Assembly: GCA_028023455.1 (NCBI GenBank)
Contig: JAQFVV010000144.1
Coordinates: 1,490,001 to 1,554,000 of the forward strand
Source: Epiperipatus broadwayi
Taxonomy: Eukaryota > Onychophora > Udeonychophora > Euonychophora > Peripatidae
Direction of reading: 5' to 3'
DNA: 64,000 nucleotides
Below the pieces are notes generated by a model. That model searched no databases, was not told the origin of the DNA, and saw only the letters and a program-made list of their open reading frames with translations. Each line of letters opens with the position of its first letter. Within the stretch, counting starts at the first letter, position 1. Both the position numbers and the translations under genes were made by a program. Below, one piece after another: positions 52,144-64,000 of the stretch.

Positions 52144-52224
52144 TCAAACTTCATATGAACTCATATATATATATATATTATATTTATTGTTTTCACAGTT
52201 ATATGATGTAGACAAATTATAACT

Positions 52225-52819
52225 TTTTGGGTTGTACCATGTATTATTTTCCATTAAACACCAATATTTCGACAGACTAGCAACCACCAAATTCCATGTT
52301 TTCAGTGCTCAAGAGGCTATGTGGGTCAGTCTAATAGACGAATTAATATCAGAATTAAGGAACATAGAAATACTTTTCATCATAAAATTAGCACATACAG
52401 TTTTTACTTCCTATTATTTAGAAACTGGTCACAAACCTAATTTTGACAATACAAAAATACTTGCTAATTTGGAAAGATATGATTTAAGAACCATGAGAGA
52501 GTCAATTGAAATATTAAAGAGACCTACTGGTTTAAATAGGGCTGATGAAGCACTAACATATTCCAGCTATGTGAAAACCTCTCATTTTATCTAATATTAA
52601 CTTAAAATTAATAGGTAAAAATACTGAGGGAAATAAACATTTTGATAAGCCTCATATTGTGAATGCTGAACTTGAATCTCATTTCTCATCTCACACACAG
52701 TCACGTTATTTTTTAAGATCTAACGGTTTTTCTTTGAAAAGTTAACCTTGATAATGGCAGTTGCTAGTCCATCAAAATATTGGTGTTTAATGGAAAACAA
52801 TACATGGTACAAGCCAAAA
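52225..52819 (+). mobile_element. Penelope-like element 3' fragment with inverted ends
   Basis: The GIY-YIG-coding fragment (next entry) lies between ~60-bp inverted arms at 52225-52284 and 52760-52819 (GTACCATGTATTATTTTCCA and TGGAAAACAATACATGGTAC, plus ACACCAATATTT / AAATATTGGTGT). Terminal duplications in inverted or direct orientation ('pLTR') are characteristic of Penelope-like elements. A long (TA)n follows at 52828-52864. Confidence 0.75.
52290..52575 (+). pseudogene. GIY-YIG endonuclease domain of Penelope-like element
   Basis: CSRGYVGQSNRRINIRIKEHRN matches the core of the GIY-YIG nuclease of Penelope-like retroelements (YVGQT.R.L..RI.EH). After a frameshift the C-terminal part reads ETGHKPNFDNTKILANLERYDLRTMRESIEI…RPTGLNRADE, the usual HxxxxGHxxxF..xKIL..E…RxxREaxEI…LN. 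The RT part is absent. The domain makes the target nick in PLEs; here it is frameshifted and 5'-truncated. Confidence 0.8.
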
Positions 52820-52821
52820 GG

Positions 52822-52864
<43 letters not shown>

Positions 52865-52866
<2 letters not shown>

Positions 52867-53299
52867 CTTATAACACTTCTTTCATATACACTTCAATGCA
52901 AACAATTTTTCTTAAAACTTCTTTATTCTCCTGAGCAATAAAATCATTAGCCTTTTTGGATTTAGCTATATATGAGTATAGATCATATTCATGTAAAAAA
53001 AACATTGAATGACTTGGAAATTTTTATATTAAAAGAGATATTATAAGACTTTATACTATTTAAAAAAAATTGAAGACACAATTGCAGAAGCGTCTATTAC
53101 AAATAAAAAAATGAAGAAATACCATTGTGAAGATTGATGTATTTTTGACACATAGATGAAACTATTGATCAATCTAATTGACGATACAAAATGCAGAAAA
53201 TTCCTGCATATTTTCAAAAAAACTTTTATTCTGAGGAAAAAATAGAGGATTTTTATTTAAAAGTATAGAATGCTTTTGATAGATCATTTCAAGATTATC
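52865..53299. other. AT-rich sequence, possibly older RTE sequence
   Basis: Sits just upstream of the RTE relic in the same sense. I can match no firm motif. Confidence 0.35.
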
Positions 53300-54420
53300 A
53301 ATAGGGAATAAAGTATATCTAAAAGTGTTTATAGCATAGTGGTTCATATCTAAGTATTAACATCAATTCTAGAAAGATTAATACATATGATTTGCTATTT
53401 TGCATTTGATTAAGCTCTATAAGCATTTTGACAATGATTAAAGCTTTGAAACACTAAAACATAGTCACATGATCTGCCAAAGTCGGAAAGAAACATTAAT
53501 TAAAATATAACAGCAGTGATTGGATTATATGGTAATATTAAGGAGAATAATGGAGACAAACGTTTATAACAGGGTAATTTTATATCTATGAAACTTTACT
53601 ATAATATTACAAGGAAGTACTTTGTGCATTAAAATGGGAATGCAAAAAAAAAAAAAAAAAAATGAAGATTACTTAACTCATCTAGATTTTTTAGACTATG
53701 TAGTTATTTTTGACCAAAATGTTTCAGACTTTCAGGAAAGCAAAAAGGAAAAATAGAGACATATATTAAAAAGACTAAAGTAATTAGTATTCACTGCCTT
53801 TTCAAAAAAAAAAAAAAGGATAAATAAAGATTGATAGTAATAAATTAAAAAGTTAGTGTCTATAAATATCTTGGTCATATTATTATTACAGATAAAAACA
53901 TATTGAATGTAATCAATCATAGAATTAAGCTAAGATGAAATGCATTTGATAAAAACATTTTACATTAAAAGACAATATGATTATGTATTTAAAAAGAAAG
54001 GATTTTAATAAATGCATATTACTATTACTTATACACAACCTAGATTGAAATGCTTAATGGACTAATAATATAAACTTCTTCATGCAGTGAAGTAGAAAAA
54101 GATGCATTGTGAAAGTAACAAGAAAATATCAAAAGTGAAATACATGAATAGGTAAACCAACATATATCAGTAATATCATTAAAGCACATTAAAAAGATTA
54201 AATGAAATGTGTTAAATATTCTGCTAAAAGGAATATCAATAAATTGATAAAGTAGATAATTAAAACATTGTAAAAAATAACCACATATATGATGGATGAT
54301 TTTAAAAAGTTTGCAGAAGATAGATAGGTAAGAGAACCTAGGGATGAGAGAAACTGAATTAAACTTGAAGATTTCATCCTGAAATGAACTGATAAATTAA
54401 AAATGATGATAATAATGCTG
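53300..54420 (+). pseudogene. Old RTE-type LINE relic (RT to 3' end)
   Basis: At DNA level it is collinear with 19540-20571: GCATTTGATTAAGCTCTATA, AAGTACTTTGTGCATTAAAA TGGGAATGC, TACTTAACTCATCTAGATTT TTTAGACTATGTAGTTATTT, TATAAATATCTTGGTCATAT and GGATTTTAATAAATGCATAT correspond to the AFDS, FADD, YKYLG and C-terminal blocks of the 17-20 kb copy. It ends in a decayed (TGA)n-like tail (GATGATAATAATGCTGATGA). Stops and indels throughout. Much older than the 17-20 kb copy. Confidence 0.8.
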
Positions 54421-54889
54421 ATGACTGTACAAATCTATTACTGACTAACAACAATATATATATATGTATATATATATATACATACACACACAACTATGAA
54501 TTAATATAATTTATTAAAAAATTAAAGCCATAAGCATCTAGATTCAAACTTTTATTTCTTTTTTGCAACATGCTAATTACATTTATAGCAATTTATGAAT
54601 TTTTTTAAAAATAATATTATGCATAATGAGTAGAATTCCAAAAATAGAAATAAATACTAAATCATCTTTTAAAAATAATTATTGAGTTTATTTTTTTACA
54701 TATAATTCATAGTTTCTAGATTGTTTTACAATTAAAAACTGAAAGATGTTCAGTATCGAAAAATCAAAACTTGAAAAAAATATCTTTCAAAATTTTGAAT
54801 CTTATCTAATGAGCTTACTGCTCTCAGGGCCATTGCATGTGGATGTGCAGAGCACAAATGTGCTTCATCACGGAAGTGCCAAGACCTAA
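54421..54889. other. AT-rich intergenic, no gene seen
   Basis: (TA)n with CA extension at 54458-54492. No gene. Confidence 0.5.
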
Positions 54890-55340
54890 GATAATTAATA
54901 AAATTTATATGTAAGTGAAAATATTTGCATTTTTTGAATCACTTCATTGTTAGAAATATGTCAAGAGTGGAAATATTTTTAATTTAAATATGAGAGGAAT
55001 ACTTTTTTACTTTCTCAAATTTTGAGATTTGAAATATACTACCTATTTACTTCTATTAGCTAACTCAAACAGACCAATACCATTTTGTCACAATCATTAA
55101 TAAAACTTATATGTAAATGTTTAAATTTCTGTCCGAATCACTTTATTGTTAAAAATATGTTCTGTTTACAAATATAAAAACATATTTAAACATAAGAAGA
55201 ATACTTTTTTACTTAGATTTGTTGTGACAATTGCTCAAGACTTCATATATACTTTACCTTTGCTCAAAACTGCCAGGCTGATACCTTTTTGACACTATAA
55301 TTGATAAAATCTATATGTAAATGAAAATGTTGAGATTTCC
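54890..55340. repeat. Tandem array, ~205-bp unit, ~2.2 copies
   Basis: Unit start AATTAATAAAATTTATATGT at ~54892 recurs at ~55097 (TTAATAAAACTTATATGTAA) and ~55305 (TTGATAAAATCTATATGTAA). Each full unit carries GAATCACTT(C/T)ATTGTTA and GAATACTTTTTTACTT. Units are well diverged. Confidence 0.75.
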
Positions 55341-55493
55341 AAATACTAATTTATATAAAAAGTAACACATTACTTTTAATAATTTATTTAAAAATAAAAT
55401 TTATTTAAAAAATATTACATCATAATTACAATAATTTTGTATGTTAGGAAATTAAGTTTCTCTATGATATTTTTCAGATTTTGTATGCATCAG

Positions 55494-55560
55494 ATAGTTT
55501 AGCTTAGAGGTAGGTTATCTGTCTCGCAAATGTGAGGTTCTTAAATTGATTCCACTAAAT
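55494..55560 (+). repeat. tRNA-like sequence
   Basis: TAGTTTAGCTTAGAGGTAGG (A-box-like), CTGTCTCGCAAATGTGAGGT (anticodon-arm-like) and TTAAATTGATTCC (weak B box) occur in tRNA order. A stable acceptor stem is lacking. Probable SINE head. Confidence 0.5.
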
Positions 55561-55919
55561 GGTGTGTAGAAAGTTTTTTAATAATATCTTTTTTCTTTTA
55601 TATTAACTTTTTTACATGTTTTATTAAACAGCTATTTTTTTGCATGCTAAAATAATTAATTCTTAATCAACTTCATGATAACATTATTATTTAATGGAAT
55701 TCTCTTTTTATAATAAAACCATTCAACTATTGAAATAGTCTAAAGTAACTATATAATGGAACAAACCAAGAGTTTGATTTTTTATATAGTTATCCAGCAT
55801 AACCTATGAATAAACAAAATAATGCAAAATGGCTTGTAAAAATGTATTGAATAAACAATCTAAGAAAGAAAATTTAAAATGTTTTTCTGTTTAAATCTCT
55901 AATTGTCAAACTACATAAT

Positions 55920-56790
55920 AAAGTGTAATATATATATATAATATGACTTAGTTATTGATAAGCATAAAAACAAATAATACAGAAGGTAAATATTTTTTAT
56001 TGAATGAAAATATGTGAAATTATATTTGTTATTAGAAAACATAAACAAGTTTTGTGTGAATTAAAAATAAAGAAAGAATTTTTAAAACAAAGAAATTTTA
56101 ACAAGAAGGTATGAATAGTATATAACAGTTTTATCAGTCATGTTATTTAAAATTGATCTATTTTGATAGTCCTTATAAAATATTAAAGTTATGTGATCAA
56201 TAAACAATGTAAATTTAAAATATTGAATTATATATATAATAAATTATAGTTATTAATAATGAAAAACACCACATAAAAAATTAAATAATAATGTAAACAT
56301 TTTATTATTAAATGAAAACAAGTTAAACTACTTTTTTAATAGAAAACATAAAGACAAGTTTTGTGTGAAATAAAAATAATGGATAAAATTTTAAAACAAA
56401 GAATATTTTAACTAGAATGTGCTAATGGGATGTAAGAGTTTTATCAGTCACGTTATTTAAAATTGAACTAATTTGGTGGTTCTAATAAAATATAAAAGTT
56501 ATATGATAAATAAATACTGTATGAAAATTTAAAATATTGGTACCATATATATATATATTAATAAATTATAGTTTTAACTTGAATTCAAACCTAAAGTGAT
56601 ACTTCACAAGCAATGAAAATAGATTTGCAAAATTGGAATAATTATAGCCAGATGATTACATCGCAGCAGCGTTAATCCCAAAGTACCAATAGTGGAATAA
56701 CAACACATAAAAAATTAAATAATAGTATAAATATGAAGGAATATAAATTTTGATAATAGAAAACATGAATAAGTTTATGCATGAGAGATT
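55920..56790. repeat. Tandem array, ~310-bp unit, ~2.4 copies
   Basis: Landmarks AAACATAAACAAGTTTTGTG (56038) and AAACATAAAGACAAGTTTTG (56345), TTTTATCAGTCATGTTATTT (~56130) and TTTTATCAGTCACGTTATTT (~56440), and ACACATAAAAAATTAAATAA at ~56704 show period ~305-310 bp. About 120 bp of unrelated sequence (56575-56695) interrupts before the last partial unit. Confidence 0.8.
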
Positions 56791-57186
56791 TTCAATGAGT
56801 TTTCAAACAAACAAGGATTAAATTTTAATGAATTACTGACCAGCAAGTAGAGTTCTCTACTCCTTACTATGCAGGATGGAACTCAAAAGTGAAGCATTTC
56901 AAAGAATCATATTCTGGATGTACATAACATTATGGTAAGTAACTTGTATATTATTTAGTTACTTATATAATATTAGAGCTCATCTGAGAAGGTGAGGGGA
57001 GCAGTGCAAGGGTTTCATGAATGTATGTGGTGTTGGTGGTTCTTTTACATATAATAAAAACATTCAGATATTTTTAAAAAATTATTTGCAAATATTTACT
57101 ATCTATACTAGAATTTCCACAGGATTGTCCAAAAAATAATATACAAATTTTGAAAAAAACAAACAAACAAAAATTTACTAAGTAAT
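56791..57186. other. AT-rich intergenic, no gene seen
   Basis: No frame or repeat recognised. Confidence 0.5.
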
Positions 57187-57360
57187 TAGAGAGATTGGAA
57201 CTTAGAATTTTTCAGTCTATATTAATCATCTACTCAAACAACCAACATACATAATTACATACATCTATCTTTTTCATATTATGTGATCATGGGTGTCAGT
57301 TGTTTGAGATGGAATAGAGAAAGAATATAGACTGAAAAATCCTAAGTTCAAATCCCTCTA
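57187..57360. repeat. Foldback repeat, family B
   Basis: TAGAGAGATTGGAACTTAGA…TTTTTCAGTCTATATT on the left is the inverse of the right end (AATATAGACTGAAAAATCCT, AAGTTCAAATCCCTCTA). Arms ~60 bp. The right terminus GTTCAAATCCC is B-box-like. Confidence 0.8.
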
Positions 57361-58822
57361 GAAAGTTGAGAGTAGAATTTTATTCCTCTTTAGTAAAAGG
57401 GAAGCAGGAGGCAGCTTTGTGTAAGGTAAATTTTATTTTAATGCATAGGCTATATACACAAAAACCCTATTAGCCAAATTAAAACATTCCCTCTTCCAAA
57501 ATCCTTAAATACCTTAATAAAGTAACCTACTTTTTATGTTTTTATTATCCAATTATTTGTCTAGCTCTGGTTGATTTATTTTTTCCTTTTATCTTATTTT
57601 TACTGTTTTGATATTTCCATTATCCTATTCTCTAATTTTGTTATAAAAACTTAATTAAAAAATAATTTTTTTGCTTCTTTGTTTCACTATATGTTCACTA
57701 CTGTCCCTAGTGCAAAAAACCTGCAGCCTCTATATTTTATATAAAAAAGGTTAAGTAAAGATTATTTTAGTACGATGTTAAAATCAGTTCAACAAAATGT
57801 AAGTATGGATATATCAACATAAGATCACTTAACTCTTCAAAATTTACTACATTAACAAGATCATTTTCACTCTTTCTGTTCTAGAATTATCTATTGTAAT
57901 CTTGAATTATCAGAGGTTACTAGACGGTAGATTAATCTCCATCTCCAGAATATTTTCTTCATTGATGAGGACTTGGAGTATAAAAATGAAATTGACATAG
58001 TTAGCATCTGGAAGACACTTTTAACTCTTTCCCCCCACTAAATTCATACTATAACATCAAAAAGATTAATAGTGGATAGCAAAAAAAGGTATAAATGCCC
58101 AATCATAATATAACTAGATTCCACCATCACAATTATTAAGAGGCTATTGAAAAATCTAAAGAATCAAACCAATAGGGCCATTTATGTATTACCAGATATT
58201 AATTTAAGTATGAAAGAGTCTAATAATATGATGATGATATAATTTCAATTAAGTCTTTGTTAAAATGCTGTTCCAAAATCTGCTTTGAATCAGAACAAAA
58301 TCCTGTTAAATGTACCATTATAAAGTGAAACTTTCCATGTTTCTTCTATGTTTATTAAACAATGTATTTGTTCATTAATTTATTACTAAAGCACATTCTA
58401 ATCTAATGTTTCTTTATACAGTTACATCTTCATGATAATTACTTAAATAATTTTGTTCAATCTAGTTAAAACTAACTTAAACATATGATAGTACTTTATT
58501 TCATTCAACCACCAATTTTATAATATCTGCAATTAGTAATAATATTGTACTTTGACTATGTATCATCATTTTTTTCCAAAGGTTAAAAGTGGCTACAGTT
58601 AACTTATAATTTAGGTCACTCATATATCTAACTTCTGATTTAGTGTCAGATCTAAGCAACCAACAAGTAAGCTGGGTTATGTTCAAAACTTTAGAGTGTT
58701 TGCAATTTCAATCAATTATCTTACATTATATAAATAAAGGTGGAAACTGAATATATAGTGCATAAATAATTCTTTCTAATTATAAATTCAATAATCCAGA
58801 AAATGCCCTTTCAAATCTGTTT
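57361..58822. other. AT-rich intergenic, no gene seen
   Basis: The short minus frame at 58501-58686 has no domain; nothing else recognised. Confidence 0.55.
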
Positions 58823-61021
58823 TAGGGGTTGGCAACCCCAGACCTGCAGGCCACATTCAGGCTATAAGAAATTTTTGTGCAGCCCTCCAGTTTAACAACT
58901 GGACACCAGTTATCTAGAGATTAGATAGCTAGTATCCAATGGTTAGATATTAATGTACCAGTGAACATTTAATAAAAATGTATTCACAATTATTAAATCT
59001 CATCACATTACCACATCTGAAGATATATTTGTTTTCATTGTTTCATATTTCTCCATAATGACTTCTTTTTTTCTAAGCAAAAACAAACCCATGGATACAA
59101 AAAAGAAAGATAGATCTTGAGTACAAAAATTTTAATGAAGGTTGGACACTAAGCTATTTTTCATTGAGCACTTTGGGAAATGTATTTATTTGATTTGTCA
59201 AGATACCATTGCCATGGAAAAAGTTTCAAATATTAAACAACACTATGAAACTTGTTATAATTGTTACAACAATTTTACTGGAAAAATACAAGAAGATGAA
59301 GTTACACAGCTGAGAAATAATTTAACAAAGCAGTCATCCTTTTTTGGAATTGAAGAAATTGACTAAATACTTGTACTAAGTATGAAGTGTCATAAATCTT
59401 GTTGAAGGTAGTGAATGTTGTTTGTCTAGGAAAAAAAAAAGGAATTATTTTCTGCAATAAGCTTATCGGCAAGAACTGTAACAAGACCAATTGAAGAACT
59501 GGCAGGAAAATGTCAAAAGTGGCTTAAAGGGTACAAATATGGAGTATTGTTCTATTGCTATTGATGAAACCACAGATATGATGGACACTGGATAACTTGC
59601 AGTATTTGTGAAGGGTGTAATGACATCTGATATTGTGAAAGAATTTGTACAATTGATTCCTATGAAGAACCCTAGCACTGGAGATGATATTTTGGGAAGT
59701 ATTATAAAATCTATTTCTGAAATAAATCTTGATTTATCAAAGCTTATTGAAGTAATCACAGATGGAGCAACAACAATGGTTGGAGAGCGAAAGGGTTTTG
59801 TTTCATTGCTTCAAGGACAGGATGCTTTATGTACAAAGTCATTGAATTTTAAGGATATCATAACAGTGGCCATAAAAACAGTAAGTTTTATATTTTCTAG
59901 AAAGCTAAATCACCACCAGTTTCAAGAATTTTTAAAACAAAGTAAAATATGGTGATCTTATTTTTTTTTTTTAAATATTTGATGGCTTAGCCAAAAAAAA
60001 TGCTGGAATGAATATATGCATTGAGAAAAGAGATTGCTATGTTTTTAGAGAGCAAAGACCAAGATAATTTTTGCTTTCAGGATCCACAGTGGAATGTCAA
60101 GTTAGCATTTATAGTAGGCATCATGACCTATATGAACAATTTGAATCTTGAGCTTCAAGGAAGGAACAAGTTTATATTTGAAATGTCAACTGTGGGAATC
60201 ACAACTTCAGACAGGTAACTACTTCCACTTTCCAAATTTCCAAAATCACAAGAAAGATATAATACCAGATATTTTTGTGAGCTCTATTCAGGATTTGAGA
60301 AGTGAGTTTTTTTTCTGTTTTGTGGATTTCCAGCAACATAGAAATCAATTTCTATTATTTGGTTCTTCTTATGAAGTTGATGTGAAACAAGTGACAAAAA
60401 TATCAGTTAGAGTTAATCACCTTACAATGTCACAAATTTTTGAAATCAAAATTCACTTCGAGTCCACTACTAACTTTACAAGAAATATGTATTGCCAAGT
60501 GGAAAATATAGAATCATCTTGAATAATGCAAAAATGATGGTATCATTATTTGCAAGTACATATGCTTGTGAACAATTTTTTTTCAAAAATGAAATATTTT
60601 AAAAGTCATTTAAGAACAAGGTTGTCTGATGACCACCTGAATGATGTTTGCTTCTGGAAACAACAAACATTTCTCCTGATTTGGAGAAGGTAGCAAACAA
60701 TAAGCAGAAATAAGTGTCACATTAAATATTTTGCCTTTTCTAATTGTATTTTGTTTATAGTAAGGACTTTTCAAATTTTTTTGCTGCATTTGCAGTAATT
60801 AGTTGTTTTATTATTATTTCTACAGTAAAATAAATAACTTTATTTGAATAAAATTACATTGATTTCCTTATTTTTTTTAAATATCCTGAACAAGGTAGCT
60901 TTGTGGACAGAATGGTTTAAGGCAAAAATAATTTATTTGTAGTACCTTTGATATTATGGCCCTCCTTTAAAATACTGTACTGCAATCTCACCTTCTCTGT
61001 TCAAAAGATTCATGACCCCTG
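58823..61021 (+). mobile_element. Decayed hAT transposon (GTF2IRD2/ZBED-like)
   Basis: The left end TAGGGGTTGGCAACCCCAG and right end …TCATGACCCCTG are short inverted ends typical of hAT. Between them lies a broken transposase on the plus strand. The left subterminal region (GACCTGCAGGCCACATTCAG) is GC-richer than its surroundings. I could not find a convincing 8-bp TSD. Confidence 0.82.
59110..60720 (+). pseudogene. hAT transposase, GTF2IRD2/ZBED-like (broken)
   Basis: Order of matches: a BED-like finger (LICQDTIAMEKVSNIKQHYE, with the terminal His region decayed), NLTKQSSFF, a catalytic-core segment in 59523-59955 (AIDETTDMMDTGQLAVFVKG as three pieces, MTSDIVKEFVQLIPMKNPST, KLIEVITDGATTMVGERKGF), QDPQWNVKLAFIVGIMTYMN LNLELQGRN (60080-60170), and the C-terminal dimerisation region LFASTYACEQFF..DDHLNDV-like and TTNISPDLEKVANNK (60540-60700). 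Stops near 59365 and 59595 and several frameshifts. When intact the family cuts and pastes hAT DNA. Domesticated relatives exist, but this copy is not open. Confidence 0.82.
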
Positions 61022-61954
61022 GTGTAGTTTATATTGATTTATCATGCATGCAGAATTAGTTTTGCAGTAAGGACATTTTTTTAAAAAAAGTAAATGTGTT
61101 CTAATGGTGAAATGCTAAATTATCACAACTGTCATTTTTCTAATGTACCCATATAAAAATTTTGTGGTACTACTAAAGTTATCTTAAATTAATCAAATGT
61201 TTAAATTAATTTATAATTTTTTGCTTTATATTTTATTTTTTTATATATTCCTATGTAAACTAATTTTAAAATTAAAAAAAAAACATATATTAATCTTTGA
61301 GATTTAAAGTATATATCCGGACTTGGGATAATCTCTAATTTAATGGATGATTAATAATAATCATTAATGTTATATATAGAACTCACAAATTAAGCTCTTA
61401 ACAAGCTTTGAGAATATCCCCAATCCCAGATCGGTTTTTGCTACTGGCATCGAGCTCTATATATATAACATTTGTAAATACAAGCTTATTAAATTAGGTC
61501 ATGTGACATCTGACTTGATTTTTTTGTAATCATTAATGTATATATGTTCAATGGTTGGTATCAAAGTTATAAATGCAAAAAGTGTGGTACTTGTAAATCT
61601 AAGTATAATAATATTTATTAATGTAAATAAATGTTATTTTATCCAAAACCAATTATTTCTTTTTATTCTAAAACCATTTACTGTATAAACTTGACTCTAG
61701 ATTCATTTCTGACTTATAACTTAGTGAAAACCAGGATTCAGTTCGAATTATTGCATATATTACCATCTATTAATTATTCATTCTTAAAATAAATGGCTCT
61801 AGAGAAGGATAAAGGGAACTGCTCTAGAAAGTATATGAATAGACATATGAGAAAATCATATGATATATACTGATATTGGGATTAAAGACAGATTAAAAAA
61901 TAATATCCATGGAAAAAAGAAGTATGAAGCAAGATTAATGATACGATATTTCTA
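61022..61954. other. AT-rich sequence with a small hairpin repeat
   Basis: TGTTATATATAGAACTC (61369-61385) and GAGCTCTATATATATAACA (61452-61470) are imperfect inverted ends of a ~100-bp unit. No gene. Confidence 0.5.
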
Positions 61955-61957
61955 TAT

Positions 61958-61959
<2 letters not shown>

Positions 61960-62039
<80 letters not shown>

Positions 62040-62060
62040 CAACAACAACAACAACAATAT
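61960..62060. repeat. (AAT)n-(AAC)n compound microsatellite
   Basis: About 25 AAT units pass into AAC units and then a short TA run. Confidence 0.95.
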
Positions 62061-64000
62061 ATATATATTACTTTAAATAAGATGTGACATGTTGGACTAT
62101 TACAAACCTTCAGACAAATTACTTTAAATAGTTTTAAAGTTTATATTTGAGCTAAAAATGACATGATAATCATTAGTTTAAAAATGATTAATAATAATCA
62201 TTAATACATATATCTAAAAGAGATATTGTCACAGATATAAGCACAGAAAGTTTGATGTTTGTAGATCAAATTATAATGTTGATTATAAACAATGAAACGA
62301 GTCATGTGACGCTTTGCTTTAATAATTATATATAATTAAAAATACAGTTTATTTATTTATATTACAACTATTATGTAATTAGATGAACAAAATAAATTAA
62401 TCAAACATTTTTTTTTTTAAAAAAAAAAAACGACTTTTTTTGAAATGTCTACCTTTACAGGTAGTTTTAACTAAGTTGCATAAGTTAGCAGAACAATTTA
62501 TCAAAGTAACATCGTGATGTGATGTATGTATAGAAAGGTAGTCGCCGATGTTTGACAAATTACTAAATGCAATTACATTCTTTTTTATAAATTTGTTTAT
62601 ATAAGAATCGCTTTTAATTATTAATATTTTCACCTATAAAAAAATGCATTTTCCATGTCCCCCCCCCCCCAATATCATATTTCAGACTTGACACATTAAT
62701 AAAAAATTTATAGGAAGCAGACAGATTGCAAACATAATTTGAATGAATATGTGTAGATACAAGTATGTACATGATATAAATATATAAGCATGCAAAAAAT
62801 ACGTATAAAAATAATTATACATAATTTTATAATGGATTTGCATGCCTTATTGATAAATATAAACAAAAGGTTTAAATACATATAACTTAGAAACAAAATC
62901 ATATTTATTTCTTTTTCTTTGATTTTTCGCTTTTTATTAATCAGTTCTATTTGGGATTTGTTTTGTCTTTCCACTCAGTGTAATAATATATTTAATATTG
63001 AATAAAAAAAAGCGTACATCCTTTTTTAAAACTATTATTTACCTATTGCTCTGTAGAGTGGCAAATTCGGAAGCTATGTCCACAAACTGTGATCCAGCTC
63101 TGCCATTTCTAGTTCTTGAATTTCCTATGAATTCCTGAACTATAAGCAATTCTATTACTTTTATTATAAATATATATTGTAATTATTTTCATTGCTTCTC
63201 CCCTTCCCCAACCATCTTTTGATTATTCTATAATCTTTAGAAAATAACATATATAAATTTGTGAAATATATATATTTTGTTAGAAAACTTATATATTAAA
63301 GTTTTAAATTAGAAAAAAAAAAGAATTAACATATCAAATATAAATAATATTCTAATAATTGTGCAAAAGGAAATTAACCTCTGAATATACATTGTTTCGT
63401 AACTATTATATATCTCCACACGCTCACCTATCAATAAGAGTTTTGAAAGCTTAAGTGAATCACTTAAGCTTAGAGTGTATTTGTATATACACCAATCCTT
63501 ACTGATCATGCTTATATCATGGTTTGTATCTATTGTGTGCTTGATATTGGGTGAGTACGTGAAGATTTATAATAGCTTTCAAACAGTGCATAGTTGGAAA
63601 TTAATGTTCATTGATTTTTACAAATATAACTACTTTAGTAATATATTATCTATAACTTTACATAATTTAAGGTAAAAATAAAATAGCTTTTAAATAGCCC
63701 CCTCTTCAACTGCCCTCATATAAATAGTGAAAGAATTAGTATTTCTAAGAGTTTCCAATAACCAAAAAGTGAGTTTTCCTTATTTTATTCTCTAGCTGAT
63801 AGCTAGATATCTAACTACTGCCCAGTGTTAGGTATTTACTAGGTTTGCTATGAATTGGATGACTGTAAAAGTCTCCAAGCATGCTGAAAAATTTTCTGAG
63901 TATATTTAGGCTAGATTCAACACCATGTTGTAGAAATGGAATTGGTTGCACTACCATTGTCCCATAAAACCTTTTGTAACTATACATACATATAGTTTTA
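62061..64000. other. AT-rich intergenic, no gene seen
   Basis: Poly(C) at 62660-62669 and the palindrome CTTAAGTGAATCACTTAAG at 63450-63468. Frames at 62397-62633, 62708-62974, 63309-63509 and 63475-63675 have no recognisable domain. Confidence 0.55.

Noticed and set aside
58823-61021. Domesticated host gene of the GTF2IRD2/ZBED type
   Set aside because: Several stops and frameshifts interrupt the frame and hAT-like ends are still visible.

Overview
The window is non-coding metazoan genomic DNA, strongly AT-rich, with no recognisable host gene. Almost every region that can be interpreted is a mobile element or its remains. Evidence for an animal genome is an APE-endonuclease LINE, several RTE-like LINE copies, a Penelope-like element with a GIY-YIG domain, hAT transposase relics, an LTR retrotransposon primed by a tRNA-Lys-type site, many hairpin MITEs, and abundant (TA)n, (TAA)n and (GA)n microsatellites. 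The style of the foldback repeats and RTE copies reminds me of cephalopod (octopus-like) genomes. That is an impression only; another invertebrate is possible.

Layout. 0-1.2 kb: a foldback repeat (family A) and a near-perfect 178-bp hairpin. 3.0-7.4 kb: a minus-strand jockey-like LINE whose ORF2 (endonuclease plus reverse transcriptase) is completely open, set between two (TAA)n tracts. 8.6-14.3 kb: a minus-strand, pol-less LTR retrotransposon with about 1.66-kb LTRs, a PBS and a polypurine tract. 17.0-20.7 kb: a TIR element (family D) split by an RTE copy whose 5' half is inverted, as expected from twin priming. 21-29 kb: a MITE-rich zone with nested insertions and a second, interrupted RTE fragment. 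30.9-33.7 kb: a longer family D element with an in-frame 63-bp duplication, a hAT-type element with a visible empty site, and an inverted pair of tRNA-like sequences. 36.8-41.2 kb: a hAT transposase relic, a non-autonomous hAT element with a perfect 8-bp TSD, and two inverted RTE-like LINE relics. 46.8-47.3 kb: palindromes. 48.6-50.4 kb: a 5'-truncated LINE of visibly higher GC with a poly(A) tail and 16-bp TSD. 52.2-52.8 kb: a Penelope-like 3' fragment bounded by inverted arms. 53.3-56.8 kb: an old RTE relic and two short tandem arrays. 58.8-61.0 kb: a decayed hAT element related to GTF2IRD2/ZBED-type transposases.

The proteins do not form a host pathway. ORF1 and ORF2 of the 3.3-7.3 kb LINE are the only set that could still act together, and ORF1 lacks its 5' start here. 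The rest are pseudogenes or non-autonomous elements. Several insertions are nested in others with recoverable target-site duplications, so the window preserves a relative order of transposition events. Boundaries and clade assignments were read by eye without alignment software.
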